From positions 1 through 27,092 of the forward strand of contig JBMOIL010000009.1 of assembly GCA_049317345.1 (NCBI GenBank): a DNA stretch of 27,092 nucleotides, given 5' to 3'. This DNA comes from Mxb001 sp049317345 (GTDB lineage Bacteria; Actinomycetota; Actinomycetes; S36-B12). The first letter of the stretch is position 1. Each line of letters begins with the position of its first letter. Made by a program: the position numbers and the translations under genes. Of this stretch, positions 17,299-24,430 are shown in pieces. The notes beneath the pieces are model-generated. The model made no database searches, had not been told where the DNA came from, and saw nothing but the letters and a program-made list of their open reading frames with translations.

Positions 17299-18708
17299 TC
17301 AGAGTTCGATCCGGACAGGCTTTGATCGTGTGGCGCCGGCGTCGTTGGCGCTCTTGGCGTAGCAGCGGTAGGTCTCACCGGAGGGCACGGTGAGCACGGC
17401 CCTACCGTCGACGACGTCGGTGCGGTAGCTACGCACGCCGTCGCTACACAGGACGAAGGTCGACGTCCATCCCTCGGGATCGATGCGACTCACCGCGACA
17501 GCGACTCGGCGTCCGGGCGTGGCCTTGATGCTGTCGATGCGGGGCTTGCCGGGGCGCACGGTGGGCACGCCAGCGATGGCCGTCACCGCCTCGGACGCGA
17601 GCGACTCCGCCGACCCGCTCACGGCGTAGCCCACCACGGAGTACGTCGCTCCTGGGGACATGCCGGTGATCGTGCAGGTGCGCGCTCCTGCAGCGCTGGC
17701 GCACTCACCCGATGTGCCGTCGGTGTGCGTGGCCACGGCGCGGTAGGTGAGCTCATCTGTGGAGGACCCGGAGGCGAAGTCCACCCGGATCCCATCCGCG
17801 CCCGAGGGTGTGGCGGTGATCGTGGGGGCGGCCGGAGCGGTGCGTACGCCGACCTGCGCGAGCCATGCGAGGTACGGCGTGATGCGGGTGTAGACACCCG
17901 GGGTCTTTTCGTCGAGCTCGACACCGCGATCGTCGAAGCCGGCGCAGCCGACGCCCACGCTCACGACGCCAAGGAGACGCGGTCCAGTTGATGTAGTGGT
18001 GAAGAGCGGTCCGCCCGAGTCTCCCTGGCAGGTATCGACGATCAGGTTGCTCGCTGGCTGCACCCCGATCGCGCACACTGCTGTTGATGTGTCGATGTCG
18101 AGGCCCACGAACGTGATGTCACCGATCTGATAGGTGAGAGCGTCATCGCGGCAGACGCGGTTGGGGACGACGGTGAGATCGCCCACGAGTGCACGAGTGC
18201 TGAGCGGGCCGCGAGCAGAGGTGTAGCCGAAGCCCGCTGCCTGCACGCTGGCGCCGGCACTGAGGGCGCTGCGCCCCAGCTCCGACGTTGCGAGCGCGAT
18301 GGGGGTCGCGCCGAGGAGTGGGCTGGTCAGGGTGAGGACCGCGATGTCGTTGACGAATGTCTGCCGGTCGTAGTCGGGGTGCAGGGCAACTTGCGAGACC
18401 CCTGCCCAGATGGGGATGGGCAGAGCGCCTGTCGGCGTCCAGCCGACGGTGAAGGACGACGGGCTCTTGGTGCCTCCGCCCGAGGCGGCGCAGTGGCCAG
18501 CGGTGACGACATGTGTGGCGTCGATGAGGGCGCCGCTGCAGATCGAGCCGCCCGCGCGCACATAGACGAGGCCCGAGGTCTCACCGGGCACGGGATCGCG
18601 CCCATTGACCACCCGCGGGGCGGACTCCGCGGCTGTGGCGGGGGCGACCAGCAGGCTCGCCGGCACCAGGGCTGCGGCGAGGGCTGCGAGTAGGCGTCCC
18701 TTCATCAC
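17299..18708 (-). CDS. Secreted trypsin-like serine protease with FnIII-like tail, paralogue 1
   Basis: The 469-residue product has a signal peptide (cleavage likely after ATA, around residue 26), the activation site PRVVNG, and an S1 peptidase domain with catalytic H72 (VTAGHC), D121 (NDIAVLTL) and S231 (CQGDSGGP). Asp225 at the pocket position predicts trypsin-like cleavage after Lys/Arg. The C-terminal third contains two fibronectin-III-like repeats (PAAPTITATPSG; KPRIDSIKATPG), a layout shared with the next gene, so the pair arose by tandem duplication. GTG at 18708 follows TAGGCT by 6 nt, a leaderless start; the adjacent ATG at 18705 is an alternative. First gene of a two-gene, perhaps three-gene, operon. 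Confidence 0.9.
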   Translation of the reverse strand: MMKGRLLAALAAALVPASLLVAPATAAESAPRVVNGRDPVPGETSGLVYVRAGGSICSGALIDATHVVTAGHCAASGGGTKSPSSFTVGWTPTGALPIPIWAGVSQVALHPDYDRQTFVNDIAVLTLTSPLLGATPIALATSELGRSALSAGASVQAAGFGYTSARGPLSTRALVGDLTVVPNRVCRDDALTYQIGDITFVGLDIDTSTAVCAIGVQPASNLIVDTCQGDSGGPLFTTTSTGPRLLGVVSVGVGCAGFDDRGVELDEKTPGVYTRITPYLAWLAQVGVRTAPAAPTITATPSGADGIRVDFASGSSTDELTYRAVATHTDGTSGECASAAGARTCTITGMSPGATYSVVGYAVSGSAESLASEAVTAIAGVPTVRPGKPRIDSIKATPGRRVAVAVSRIDPEGWTSTFVLCSDGVRSYRTDVVDGRAVLTVPSGETYRCYAKSANDAGATRSKPVRIEL

Positions 18709-18714
18709 GGGGTC

Positions 18715-18720
18715 AGCCTA
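18715..18720 (-). promoter_or_regulatory. Leaderless -10 box TAGGCT for the protease operon
   Basis: On the minus strand TAGGCT-GACCCC-GTG places the box 6 nt before the GTG at 18708. The remaining 18721-18794 gap before the divergent dehydrogenase contains that gene's ribosome binding site and no other clear signal. Confidence 0.55.
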
Positions 18721-18794
18721 GGCAAGGATGGGGGCACGACGCCTGATGCGCGAGAGCCCAGCGTGGCTTTTGCGACGATCCCGAGGAGATTCGC

Positions 18795-19565
18795 ATGAGC
18801 ACGGCACTCATCACCGGGGCAACCTCGGGCATCGGGCTCGCCTTTGCCCGGACTCTGGCACGACGCGGGCACGACATCGTGCTCGTCGCCCGCGACCGGG
18901 AGCGCCTCGATCTCGTGGCAGCCGAATTGCGCGGTCATCGCGTGCAGGTCGACGTCATCGCGGCCGACCTTACGGACCGGTCGCAGTTGGCCGTGGTCGA
19001 AGAGCGCCTGCGCAGCCAGCCGGTGGAGATCCTCGTCAACAACGCGGGGTTCGGAGTCCTCCAGGGCTTCTCCACGGGAGACCTCGAGGTAGAGCAGCAG
19101 ATGCTGGATGTGCTCGTCACCGCAGTCATGCGGCTCACCCACGCGGCTTTGCCCGGCATGATCGCGCGCGGCAGTGGTGCGGTGCTCAATGTGAGCAGCG
19201 TTGCCGGCTGGATCACCGGCGGCACGTATTCCGCGGCCAAGGCCTGGGTGACCGTCTTCAGCGAGAGTCTCGCGCTCGAGCTCGCCGGCACCGGCGTGCA
19301 TGTCACCGCCGTGTGTCCTGGCTTCACGCACACCGAGTTCCACCAGCGCGCCAGCATGGAGACCGAGGGAATTCCCGAGTGGATGTGGCTCGACACGCAA
19401 GAGGTCGTCGACCGCGCGCTGGTCGACGTGCGCAAGGGCAGGCCTGTCAGCGTCGCGGGCACGCAGTACAAGGCGCTGTCACTTGCGGCGCAGTATCTCC
19501 CCCGCCCGCTCGTGCGTGCCCTGGGTGCGCGCCGCCCGGGAGGCCGAGACCGTGCGAGTCGCTAG
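18795..19565 (+). CDS. Short-chain dehydrogenase/reductase
   Basis: Classical SDR of 256 residues. NAD(P)-binding TGATSGIG at residues 7-14, NNAG at 82-85, and the catalytic region NVSSVAGWITGGTYSAAK with Tyr145 and Lys149. ARDRER after the second beta strand suggests NADPH preference. It ends with a basic tail. The TEFHQRA segment after the PGF motif places it in a subgroup common in actinobacteria whose substrates are not known to me. The ATG has a clear ribosome binding site, GAGGAG at 18783-18788, unlike most neighbours. Diverges from the protease operon and converges on the 143-residue gene with a 9-nt gap. Confidence 0.88.
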   Translation: MSTALITGATSGIGLAFARTLARRGHDIVLVARDRERLDLVAAELRGHRVQVDVIAADLTDRSQLAVVEERLRSQPVEILVNNAGFGVLQGFSTGDLEVEQQMLDVLVTAVMRLTHAALPGMIARGSGAVLNVSSVAGWITGGTYSAAKAWVTVFSESLALELAGTGVHVTAVCPGFTHTEFHQRASMETEGIPEWMWLDTQEVVDRALVDVRKGRPVSVAGTQYKALSLAAQYLPRPLVRALGARRPGGRDRASR

Positions 19566-19574
19566 TCCACGAAG

Positions 19575-20006
19575 TTAGGGGCGGGCGGCGATGTCGGCGA
19601 TGAGAGCCGATGCATCGCCCTCGAGGACTTCCCACCCGCGCAGGCGAGCACCCAGCGCGGCTGAGCGAATGTCATCGTCGGCGTCCGATGTGATGACCAC
19701 GGTGACGGGCGCATCGGGCCAGTCGCTCACCGCTCCCGGACGCGGCAGAACCGGGTCGACCAGGACGTAGCCTCCGACGGCTCGCCGCGCTGAGCGCTGC
19801 GCAAAGCCCAGATGCGGAGCGTGCGCGGCAGCGGCACCGGTGAGCACGAGCAGCAGTGGGGGGATGAACTCACCGGACGCAGCGGTGATCGCCAGTGCGA
19901 CGCGCGGCGTCCACTCCCCATCACTGATCACATCAGCGGAGAGGTCGAGTGCGTCGGGCACGGTGTACACCGACCCGGGGGTGAGCACCACGCTTCCGAT
20001 GGCCAT
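19575..20006 (-). CDS. Hypothetical protein, 143 residues
   Basis: Not recognised. The product starts MAIGSVVLTPGSVYTVPDAL and is rich in Ala, Val and Asp. A Leu-rich stretch (PPLLLVLTGAAAAHAPHLGF) is too short and polar to be a clear membrane span. The C-terminal half alternates strand-like and helix-like segments (APVTVVITSDADDDIRSAAL, GWEVLEGDASALIADI), faintly like the last part of an alpha/beta hydrolase or a Rossmann-like domain, but no catalytic motif is visible. ATG at 20006 is preferred over GTG at 20015 because TAGGGT lies 7 nt upstream, while the GTG would overlap that box. Divergent from pyrE. Confidence 0.6.
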   Translation of the reverse strand: MAIGSVVLTPGSVYTVPDALDLSADVISDGEWTPRVALAITAASGEFIPPLLLVLTGAAAAHAPHLGFAQRSARRAVGGYVLVDPVLPRPGAVSDWPDAPVTVVITSDADDDIRSAALGARLRGWEVLEGDASALIADIAARP

Positions 20007-20013
20007 GCCTGGC

Positions 20014-20023
20014 ACCCTAGGGT
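20014..20023. promoter_or_regulatory. Palindromic bidirectional -10 box ACCCTAGGGT
   Basis: A perfect 10-bp palindrome reads TAGGGT on both strands. On the plus strand it is 6 nt before the pyrE ATG (20030); on the minus strand it is 7 nt before the ATG at 20006 of the 143-residue gene. The two start codons are only 23 nt apart, and no ribosome binding site fits in the space, so both mRNAs are predicted leaderless. Confidence 0.6.
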
Positions 20024-20029
20024 CTGGGC

Positions 20030-20566
20030 ATGAGCGACCGCGAAGCCCTCCGCCAACAGATCATCGACAAGGCCGTCGTGCACGGCAAGGTCATCCTCTC
20101 GAGCGGCCGCGAAGCCGACTACTACGTCGATCTGCGTCGCGTGACGCTCGATGCCGAAGCCGCACCGATCATCGGCCGCGTGATGCGTGATCTCACCTCC
20201 GACTGGGACTACGCCGCTGTCGGCGGTCTCACTCTCGGTGCCGATCCCGTGGCGACGGCGATGCTGCACGCAAGTGCGGACCGCGGCGAGAGCATCGACG
20301 CCTTCGTCGTGCGCAAGGAGGGCAAGGCCCACGGGCTGCAGCGACGCATCGAGGGTCCTGACGTCACGGGTCGACGCGTGCTGGCTGTCGAGGACACCTC
20401 GACGACAGGCTCGAGCGTCCTCGCAGCGGTCGAGGCCTTGCGCGAGGCGGGCGCGGAGATCGTCGGCGTCGCGGTGATCGTTGATCGCGGCGCGGGCGAT
20501 GCGGTGCGCGAAGCGGGACTGGACTACCGGGCGGCGTACTCGCTCGCCGATCTCGGCTTGGGCTAG
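20030..20566 (+). CDS. pyrE: Orotate phosphoribosyltransferase
   Basis: Makes orotidine 5'-phosphate from orotate and PRPP in pyrimidine synthesis. The 178-residue product, a usual length, opens with REALRQQIIDKAVVHGKVIL, followed by SSGREADYYVDLRRVTL, the flexible catalytic loop VVRKEGKAHG, and the PRPP-binding motif VLAVEDTSTTGSSV. ATG follows the palindromic -10 box by 6 nt. The stop TAG overlaps the dedA stop in the shared four bases CTAG (20563-20566). Its presence near clpB, trmH and dedA matches a neighbourhood conserved in other actinobacteria. Confidence 0.95.
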   Translation: MSDREALRQQIIDKAVVHGKVILSSGREADYYVDLRRVTLDAEAAPIIGRVMRDLTSDWDYAAVGGLTLGADPVATAMLHASADRGESIDAFVVRKEGKAHGLQRRIEGPDVTGRRVLAVEDTSTTGSSVLAAVEALREAGAEIVGVAVIVDRGAGDAVREAGLDYRAAYSLADLGLG

Positions 20567-21234
20567 GCCCCCGCGCCGCCGCGCTGGCGGCGGTGCTTGA
20601 TGAATTCCCAGATGATGGGGACGACGCTCACCACCACGACAAGCAGCAGGATCGTCCCGATGCTGTCCTTGACGACGGGGATCGTGCCGAGGAAGTAGCC
20701 GGCGAGCGTGACGCCCACCGCCCAGATGACTCCTCCGATGGCGCTGAAGAGCATGAAGCGGCGGAAGTCCATGCGCGCCACACCCGCGATCGCGGTGATG
20801 AAGGTGCGCACGATCGGCGTGAAGCGGGCGAGAATGATGGCGCGGCCGCCGTATTTGGCGAAGAAACTGTGCGTCTTGTCGACGTACTCCTTCTTGAATA
20901 GCCGCGAGTCGTCACGTGTGAAGAGTGCGGGGCCGACCTTGTATCCGATGCCGTAGCCAACGGCATTGCCGACCACTGCTGCGATGAACAGGAGTAGGCA
21001 GGCGAGCCAGATGTTGATGGAGATGAAGCCCGAGGCGATGAAGAGACCGGTGATGAAGAGGAGCGAGTCACCGGGGAGGAAGAATCCGATGAGGAGACCG
21101 CACTCGGCGAAGATGATGGCAAGGACCACCCAGAAGGCGATGTCACCGAAGTTGGTGAGGATGGTCTGCGGATCGAGCCACTCCGGGCCGAGTGCGGTGA
21201 TGGCTGCCGTGAGCGTCAAGGCGAGATCCGGCAC
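20563..21234 (-). CDS. DedA family membrane protein
   Basis: The 223-residue integral membrane protein contains the DedA core: a hydrophobic IAFWVVLAIIFAECGLLIGF segment, the signature FFLPGDSLLF, the Gly-rich GNAVGYGIGYKVGP, and the FTPIVRTFITAIAGVARM amphipathic segment with its conserved Arg, then two C-terminal spans. Members are thought to be proton-dependent lipid or undecaprenyl-phosphate transporters; the exact substrate cannot be told from this sequence. The GTG start at 21234 is 6 nt after TAGAGT, a leaderless arrangement. A nearby ATG at 21238 is in another frame. Ends in a basic RRQRGG tail. Confidence 0.9.
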   Translation of the reverse strand: MPDLALTLTAAITALGPEWLDPQTILTNFGDIAFWVVLAIIFAECGLLIGFFLPGDSLLFITGLFIASGFISINIWLACLLLFIAAVVGNAVGYGIGYKVGPALFTRDDSRLFKKEYVDKTHSFFAKYGGRAIILARFTPIVRTFITAIAGVARMDFRRFMLFSAIGGVIWAVGVTLAGYFLGTIPVVKDSIGTILLLVVVVSVVPIIWEFIKHRRQRGGAGA

Positions 21235-21240
21235 CCATTG

Positions 21241-21303
21241 ACTCTAAGGCCTCGCCACTGCGGTGTCGTGGCACCACTCACGGGCTGCGGGCCCCTTTAG
21301 GGT
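21241..21303. promoter_or_regulatory. Divergent leaderless promoters of dedA and the TrmH-type gene
   Basis: Minus strand: TAGAGT (21246-21241), 6 nt, then GTG 21234. Plus strand: TAGGGT (21298-21303), 6 nt, then ATG 21310. No ribosome binding site is seen for either start. About 50 nt separate the two boxes. Confidence 0.58.
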
Positions 21304-21309
21304 CAAGGC

Positions 21310-21906
21310 ATGGACCCCGATCCTGATCCGCGGCTCGATCCGCAACTGATCGCGAAGGGGGACACGCGCAATGTCGTCGACCGCTATCGCAACTGGAGTG
21401 TCGAGGCCATCGTTGCCGACCTAGATGCGCGGCGGCATCCCTTCCACGTCGCCATCGAGAACTTCGAGCACGACATGAACATCGGATCAGTGGTGCGTTC
21501 GGCCAACGCCTTCCTTGCCGCCGAGGTGCACATCGTGGGTCACCGACGGTGGAATCGCCGCGGTGCCATGGTGACCGAGCGCTATCAGCACGTGCGACAC
21601 CATGAATCCATCGAGGCACTCGTCGCGTGGTCGGTCGAGCAGGGGCTGCCACTTATTGGTATCGACAATGTCGAGGGCTCCGTGCCGATCGAGACCTATG
21701 ACATCCCCTCGGCCTGCGTGCTCGTCTTCGGCCAGGAGGGGCCAGGCCTCTCCCTGCAGGCGCAGGAGGCATGCGTCGACCTGCTCGCCATCACGCAGTT
21801 CGGCTCCACGCGCAGCATCAACGCCGGTGCGGCGGCGGCTGTGGCCATGCACGCGTGGGTACGTCGACACGTCTTCGGCCAGCTGCCGACGCCTTCCTCC
21901 GGTTAG
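21310..21906 (+). CDS. TrmH/SpoU family RNA 2'-O-methyltransferase
   Basis: SPOUT methyltransferase of 198 residues. The three family motifs are present: motif 1 NIGSVVRSANAF, motif 2 VFGQEGPGLS, and motif 3 STRSINAGAAAAVAMHAWVRR, which form the trefoil-knot SAM site. It would methylate a ribose in tRNA or rRNA with S-adenosylmethionine; the target nucleotide cannot be assigned. The N-terminus (DPDPDPRLDP) is acidic and Pro-rich, with no separate RNA-binding domain. Start at ATG 21310, leaderless. Its stop shares TTAG (21903-21906) with the convergent aminotransferase. Confidence 0.9.
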   Translation: MDPDPDPRLDPQLIAKGDTRNVVDRYRNWSVEAIVADLDARRHPFHVAIENFEHDMNIGSVVRSANAFLAAEVHIVGHRRWNRRGAMVTERYQHVRHHESIEALVAWSVEQGLPLIGIDNVEGSVPIETYDIPSACVLVFGQEGPGLSLQAQEACVDLLAITQFGSTRSINAGAAAAVAMHAWVRRHVFGQLPTPSSG

Positions 21907-23090
21907 CGCACCAGCTCCGCAACCGTGGCGATGGCGCGATCCACCTCGGCCTCGGTGTTGTAGGCGTGCGGGCTGATGCGCACCAGCCCCGGCGCCTGGT
22001 CGCGACCGAAGTCGATGCGCGAGTAGTCGGGGGTGGACAGGCTCGTGTTGATACCGCGTCCCCGCAGTCCGGCCACGACCCCGGCCGGATCATCGACGCG
22101 AATCGTCACGATGCCGGACTGCACGCTTCCGCGGTCTCGGACCGTGACTCCGGGGATCTCGGCCAGGCCCGCCCGTGCCCGCTGGGCGAGCAGGCCGATG
22201 CGATCGGCGAGGGGCTCGATGCCACAGGCGAGGGCGTAGTCGATCGCCGCGCCCATGCCGAGCAGCGCGGCGTACGCCTTCTCCCAGGATTCGAAGCGCG
22301 CGGCACCCTCGGCGAGGTCGTAGTCGTCGAGCGTCGTCCATGTCGCGGCATGCAGGTCCAGCGGGAAGGGCTCGAGATCGTCGAGCATGCGCTGTGAGAC
22401 GACAAGGAAGCCTGTCGCTCGCGGCCCGCGCAGGAACTTCCGCCCCGTCGCCGACAGCACGTCGCAGCCGATGCGTCCCATGTCGACGGGCAACTGCCCC
22501 ACGGACTGGCAGGCGTCGACGAGGTACCACGCGGGGGAACCGTGCATGCGCAGCATGTCGCCGATCGCCACGACGTCATTGACGAGACCGTTCTGGCTGG
22601 GTGCGTGGTTGACCGAGACGATGCGCACGCGCTCATCGAGCATGTCCCCCAGTGCCTCGACGTCGACGCTTCCATCTGCACCGTCTGGGATGACCTCAAC
22701 CGATGCACCGGTCCGGCGGGCGAGTTGGAGTAGCGGCAGCACGTTTGAGGCGTACTCGCTTCCCGAGACGAGCATGCGGTCGCCGGGCGCCAGCGGATCA
22801 CTGAAGGCGATGGCCTGCAGGCCGCGATCCCAGGCGACGGTGGCTGACTCCACGAGCGCCACCCGCTCGATGGGTACGTTGACCAGCGCCCCGACCGATG
22901 CGTAGACACCGGCAATCCGGTCGCGGGCCTGGGAGTAGGCCTCGTATCCGCCGATCGCCTCCTCAAGCCGGAGGTGGCTGACCATGGTGTCCGTGACGAT
23001 GGCCGGTGGCAGCGCGCAGCCGGCATTGTTGAGGTGGGTGACCTGGGTGCATCCGGGAGTGGCCGCGCGCAGTGCCTCGACGTTGATCAC
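21903..23090 (-). CDS. Class V aminotransferase (PLP-dependent, cysteine desulfurase-like fold)
   Basis: Fold-type I PLP enzyme of 395 residues. Landmarks: LNNAGCALPP (residues 20-29), ESATVAWDRGLQAI, SVNHAPSQNGLVNDV, the VDACQSVGQLPVDM segment with the PLP-binding Asp192, and the Schiff-base Lys218 in SATGRKFLRGPRATGFL. The C-terminal region shows no cysteine-bearing active-site loop, so a true cysteine desulfurase is unlikely. Isopenicillin-N-epimerase-like or EgtE-like C-S lyase members share this GRKFLRGPR pattern, but no substrate can be assigned. The GTG start lies 6 nt after TAGCAT (23102-23097). Divergent from the MFS gene. Confidence 0.86.
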   Translation of the reverse strand: MINVEALRAATPGCTQVTHLNNAGCALPPAIVTDTMVSHLRLEEAIGGYEAYSQARDRIAGVYASVGALVNVPIERVALVESATVAWDRGLQAIAFSDPLAPGDRMLVSGSEYASNVLPLLQLARRTGASVEVIPDGADGSVDVEALGDMLDERVRIVSVNHAPSQNGLVNDVVAIGDMLRMHGSPAWYLVDACQSVGQLPVDMGRIGCDVLSATGRKFLRGPRATGFLVVSQRMLDDLEPFPLDLHAATWTTLDDYDLAEGAARFESWEKAYAALLGMGAAIDYALACGIEPLADRIGLLAQRARAGLAEIPGVTVRDRGSVQSGIVTIRVDDPAGVVAGLRGRGINTSLSTPDYSRIDFGRDQAPGLVRISPHAYNTEAEVDRAIATVAELVR

Positions 23091-23096
23091 GCCGCG

Positions 23097-23127
23097 ATGC
23101 TAGCGAGCGGCGGCACAGACCTAGGAT
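23097..23127. promoter_or_regulatory. Divergent leaderless promoters of the class V aminotransferase and MFS genes
   Basis: Minus strand: TAGCAT (23102-23097), 6 nt, GTG 23090. Plus strand: TAGGAT (23122-23127), 7 nt, GTG 23135. The 44-nt gap contains no ribosome binding site for either gene. Confidence 0.57.
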
Positions 23128-23134
23128 CACGCCG

Positions 23135-24361
23135 GTGAGCGTGCGCACCCTGGCCGGAATGCCTGAGTATCGCCGCCTCTTCGGATCCCGGCTCATCTCC
23201 AACATCGGCAACGGCGTCGCGCCCATCGCGATCGCCTTCGGCGTGCTTGCACTGCCCGATGGATCGCCCACCGGGCTCAGCATTGTGCTGGCAGCACAGG
23301 CGATCCCTGTCGTGCTGGTGCTTCCCATCGGTGGCGTCATCGCCGACCGCGTCGGGCGACCCCGCATGATCAGCATCTGCGACATGCTCATGGCCGTCGT
23401 CATCGGGGCTATCGGTCTGACCTTCATTCTCGGTGTGGCCACGGTGCCGCTACTGGCGGCGCTCAATGTGCTCGCGGGCATCCTTGTGGGCTTGTGGTAC
23501 CCCGCCTACCCCGGACTGGCGACCGATGTCGTGCCGGATGCACTCCTGCAATCCGCGAACGCCTACAACGCGGTCGCTGGCAACGGCGGCTTCATCGTCG
23601 GCACCGCCCTAGGCGGCCTGCTCGTCGCGACGATCGGCTCGGGCTGGGCGATCGTCCTCGATGCGGTGAGCTTCCTCGTCGCCGGCATCCTCGTCTTCGG
23701 TCTTCGCCGCTTCTCCCGGCCGCATGACTCCGGTGAGTCGCCCGTGCGCGACCTGATTGATGGCTGGCAGGCCTTCATCCGCCATCGCTGGATCGTGGCG
23801 GTCGTCCTGGCATTCAGCCTCATCGTCATGGTGATGCGCGGGGCCGAGGAAGTGCTCGGCCCGGTGCTGGCCAACGACATCTACGGCGGCCCCACCGGCT
23901 GGTCGGCCGTGCTCGGTGCCATGGCGGCGGGCTTGCTCGTCGGCGCGGTCGTGGCATCGCGTCTGCGGGTCGATCGCCCGATTGCCTTCGGTATGGCGGT
24001 CTGCTTCACCCTGCCCGCGTGGCTCCTCACGCTCGCCCTCGCTGCACCGCTGCCGGTCGTCATGCTCACCGCCTTTGCGTGGGGCTTGTCGATGGAGATC
24101 ATGGTCGTCCTGTGGTTCACCGCGCTCCAGCGCAATGTGCCGCCGGAGTCGCTCTCGCGCGTGTCGTCGTACGACGCATTCGGATCGCTGATGTTCGGTC
24201 CCATCGGCCTTGCCGTCGCCGGGCCGCTCCTCATGTTCATCCCCATCTCCGAGGCCTTCGCGGTCGCGGCACTCGTCGCCGCCACCGCGACACTGGGGTC
24301 CCTCCTCGTGCCCTCGGTCTGGCGCCTGCGAGCGACGGACAGCTACGCAACCCCTGACTGA
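23135..24361 (+). CDS. Major facilitator superfamily transporter (EntS-like exporter)
   Basis: The 408-residue membrane protein has about 12 hydrophobic segments. After a short cytosolic start (MPEYRRLFGSRLISNIGNGV) comes the first span. The MFS loop 2-3 motif is visible as GGVIADRVGRPRMI, and the pattern PAYPGLATDVVPDALLQSANAYNA matches the EntS/TMEM-type MFS_3 exporters that follow a PA(R/Y)..L..D.VP...L..AN pattern. The transported compound is unknown: siderophore, drug and macrolide exporters share this sequence pattern. GTG start, leaderless; ends 69 nt before the aldolase gene. Confidence 0.88.
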   Translation: MSVRTLAGMPEYRRLFGSRLISNIGNGVAPIAIAFGVLALPDGSPTGLSIVLAAQAIPVVLVLPIGGVIADRVGRPRMISICDMLMAVVIGAIGLTFILGVATVPLLAALNVLAGILVGLWYPAYPGLATDVVPDALLQSANAYNAVAGNGGFIVGTALGGLLVATIGSGWAIVLDAVSFLVAGILVFGLRRFSRPHDSGESPVRDLIDGWQAFIRHRWIVAVVLAFSLIVMVMRGAEEVLGPVLANDIYGGPTGWSAVLGAMAAGLLVGAVVASRLRVDRPIAFGMAVCFTLPAWLLTLALAAPLPVVMLTAFAWGLSMEIMVVLWFTALQRNVPPESLSRVSSYDAFGSLMFGPIGLAVAGPLLMFIPISEAFAVAALVAATATLGSLLVPSVWRLRATDSYATPD

Positions 24362-24376
24362 CGGCCCCCTTCCGCA

Positions 24377-24390
24377 TGCAAACGCTTGCC
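24377..24390. promoter_or_regulatory. Possible LacI-family operator upstream of the aldolase
   Basis: TGCAAACGCTTGCC is an imperfect palindrome centred on CG with GCAA/TTGC arms. It matches 13 of 14 positions of the catabolite-responsive consensus TGNAANCGNTNNCA, a typical LacI-family operator shape. It lies 2 nt upstream of the -10 box TAGGGT, so a bound repressor would cover the promoter spacer. A single unverified site. Confidence 0.4.
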
Positions 24391-24392
24391 AA

Positions 24393-24398
24393 TAGGGT
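24393..24398 (+). promoter_or_regulatory. -10 box TAGGGT of the class I aldolase gene
   Basis: TAGGGT lies 32 nt before the ATG at 24431, so transcription from about 24405 would give a short leader carrying the ribosome binding site GGGAG (24418-24422). It thus differs from the leaderless neighbours. No convincing -35 is seen. Confidence 0.5.
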
Positions 24399-24430
24399 GA
24401 GGGCTCCACTTCGGCACGGGAGATGGCCCC

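Noticed and set aside
21236..21238. ATG as dedA start
   Set aside because: It is in another frame. Only GTG at 21234 reads into the DedA protein, and it fits the -10 spacing.
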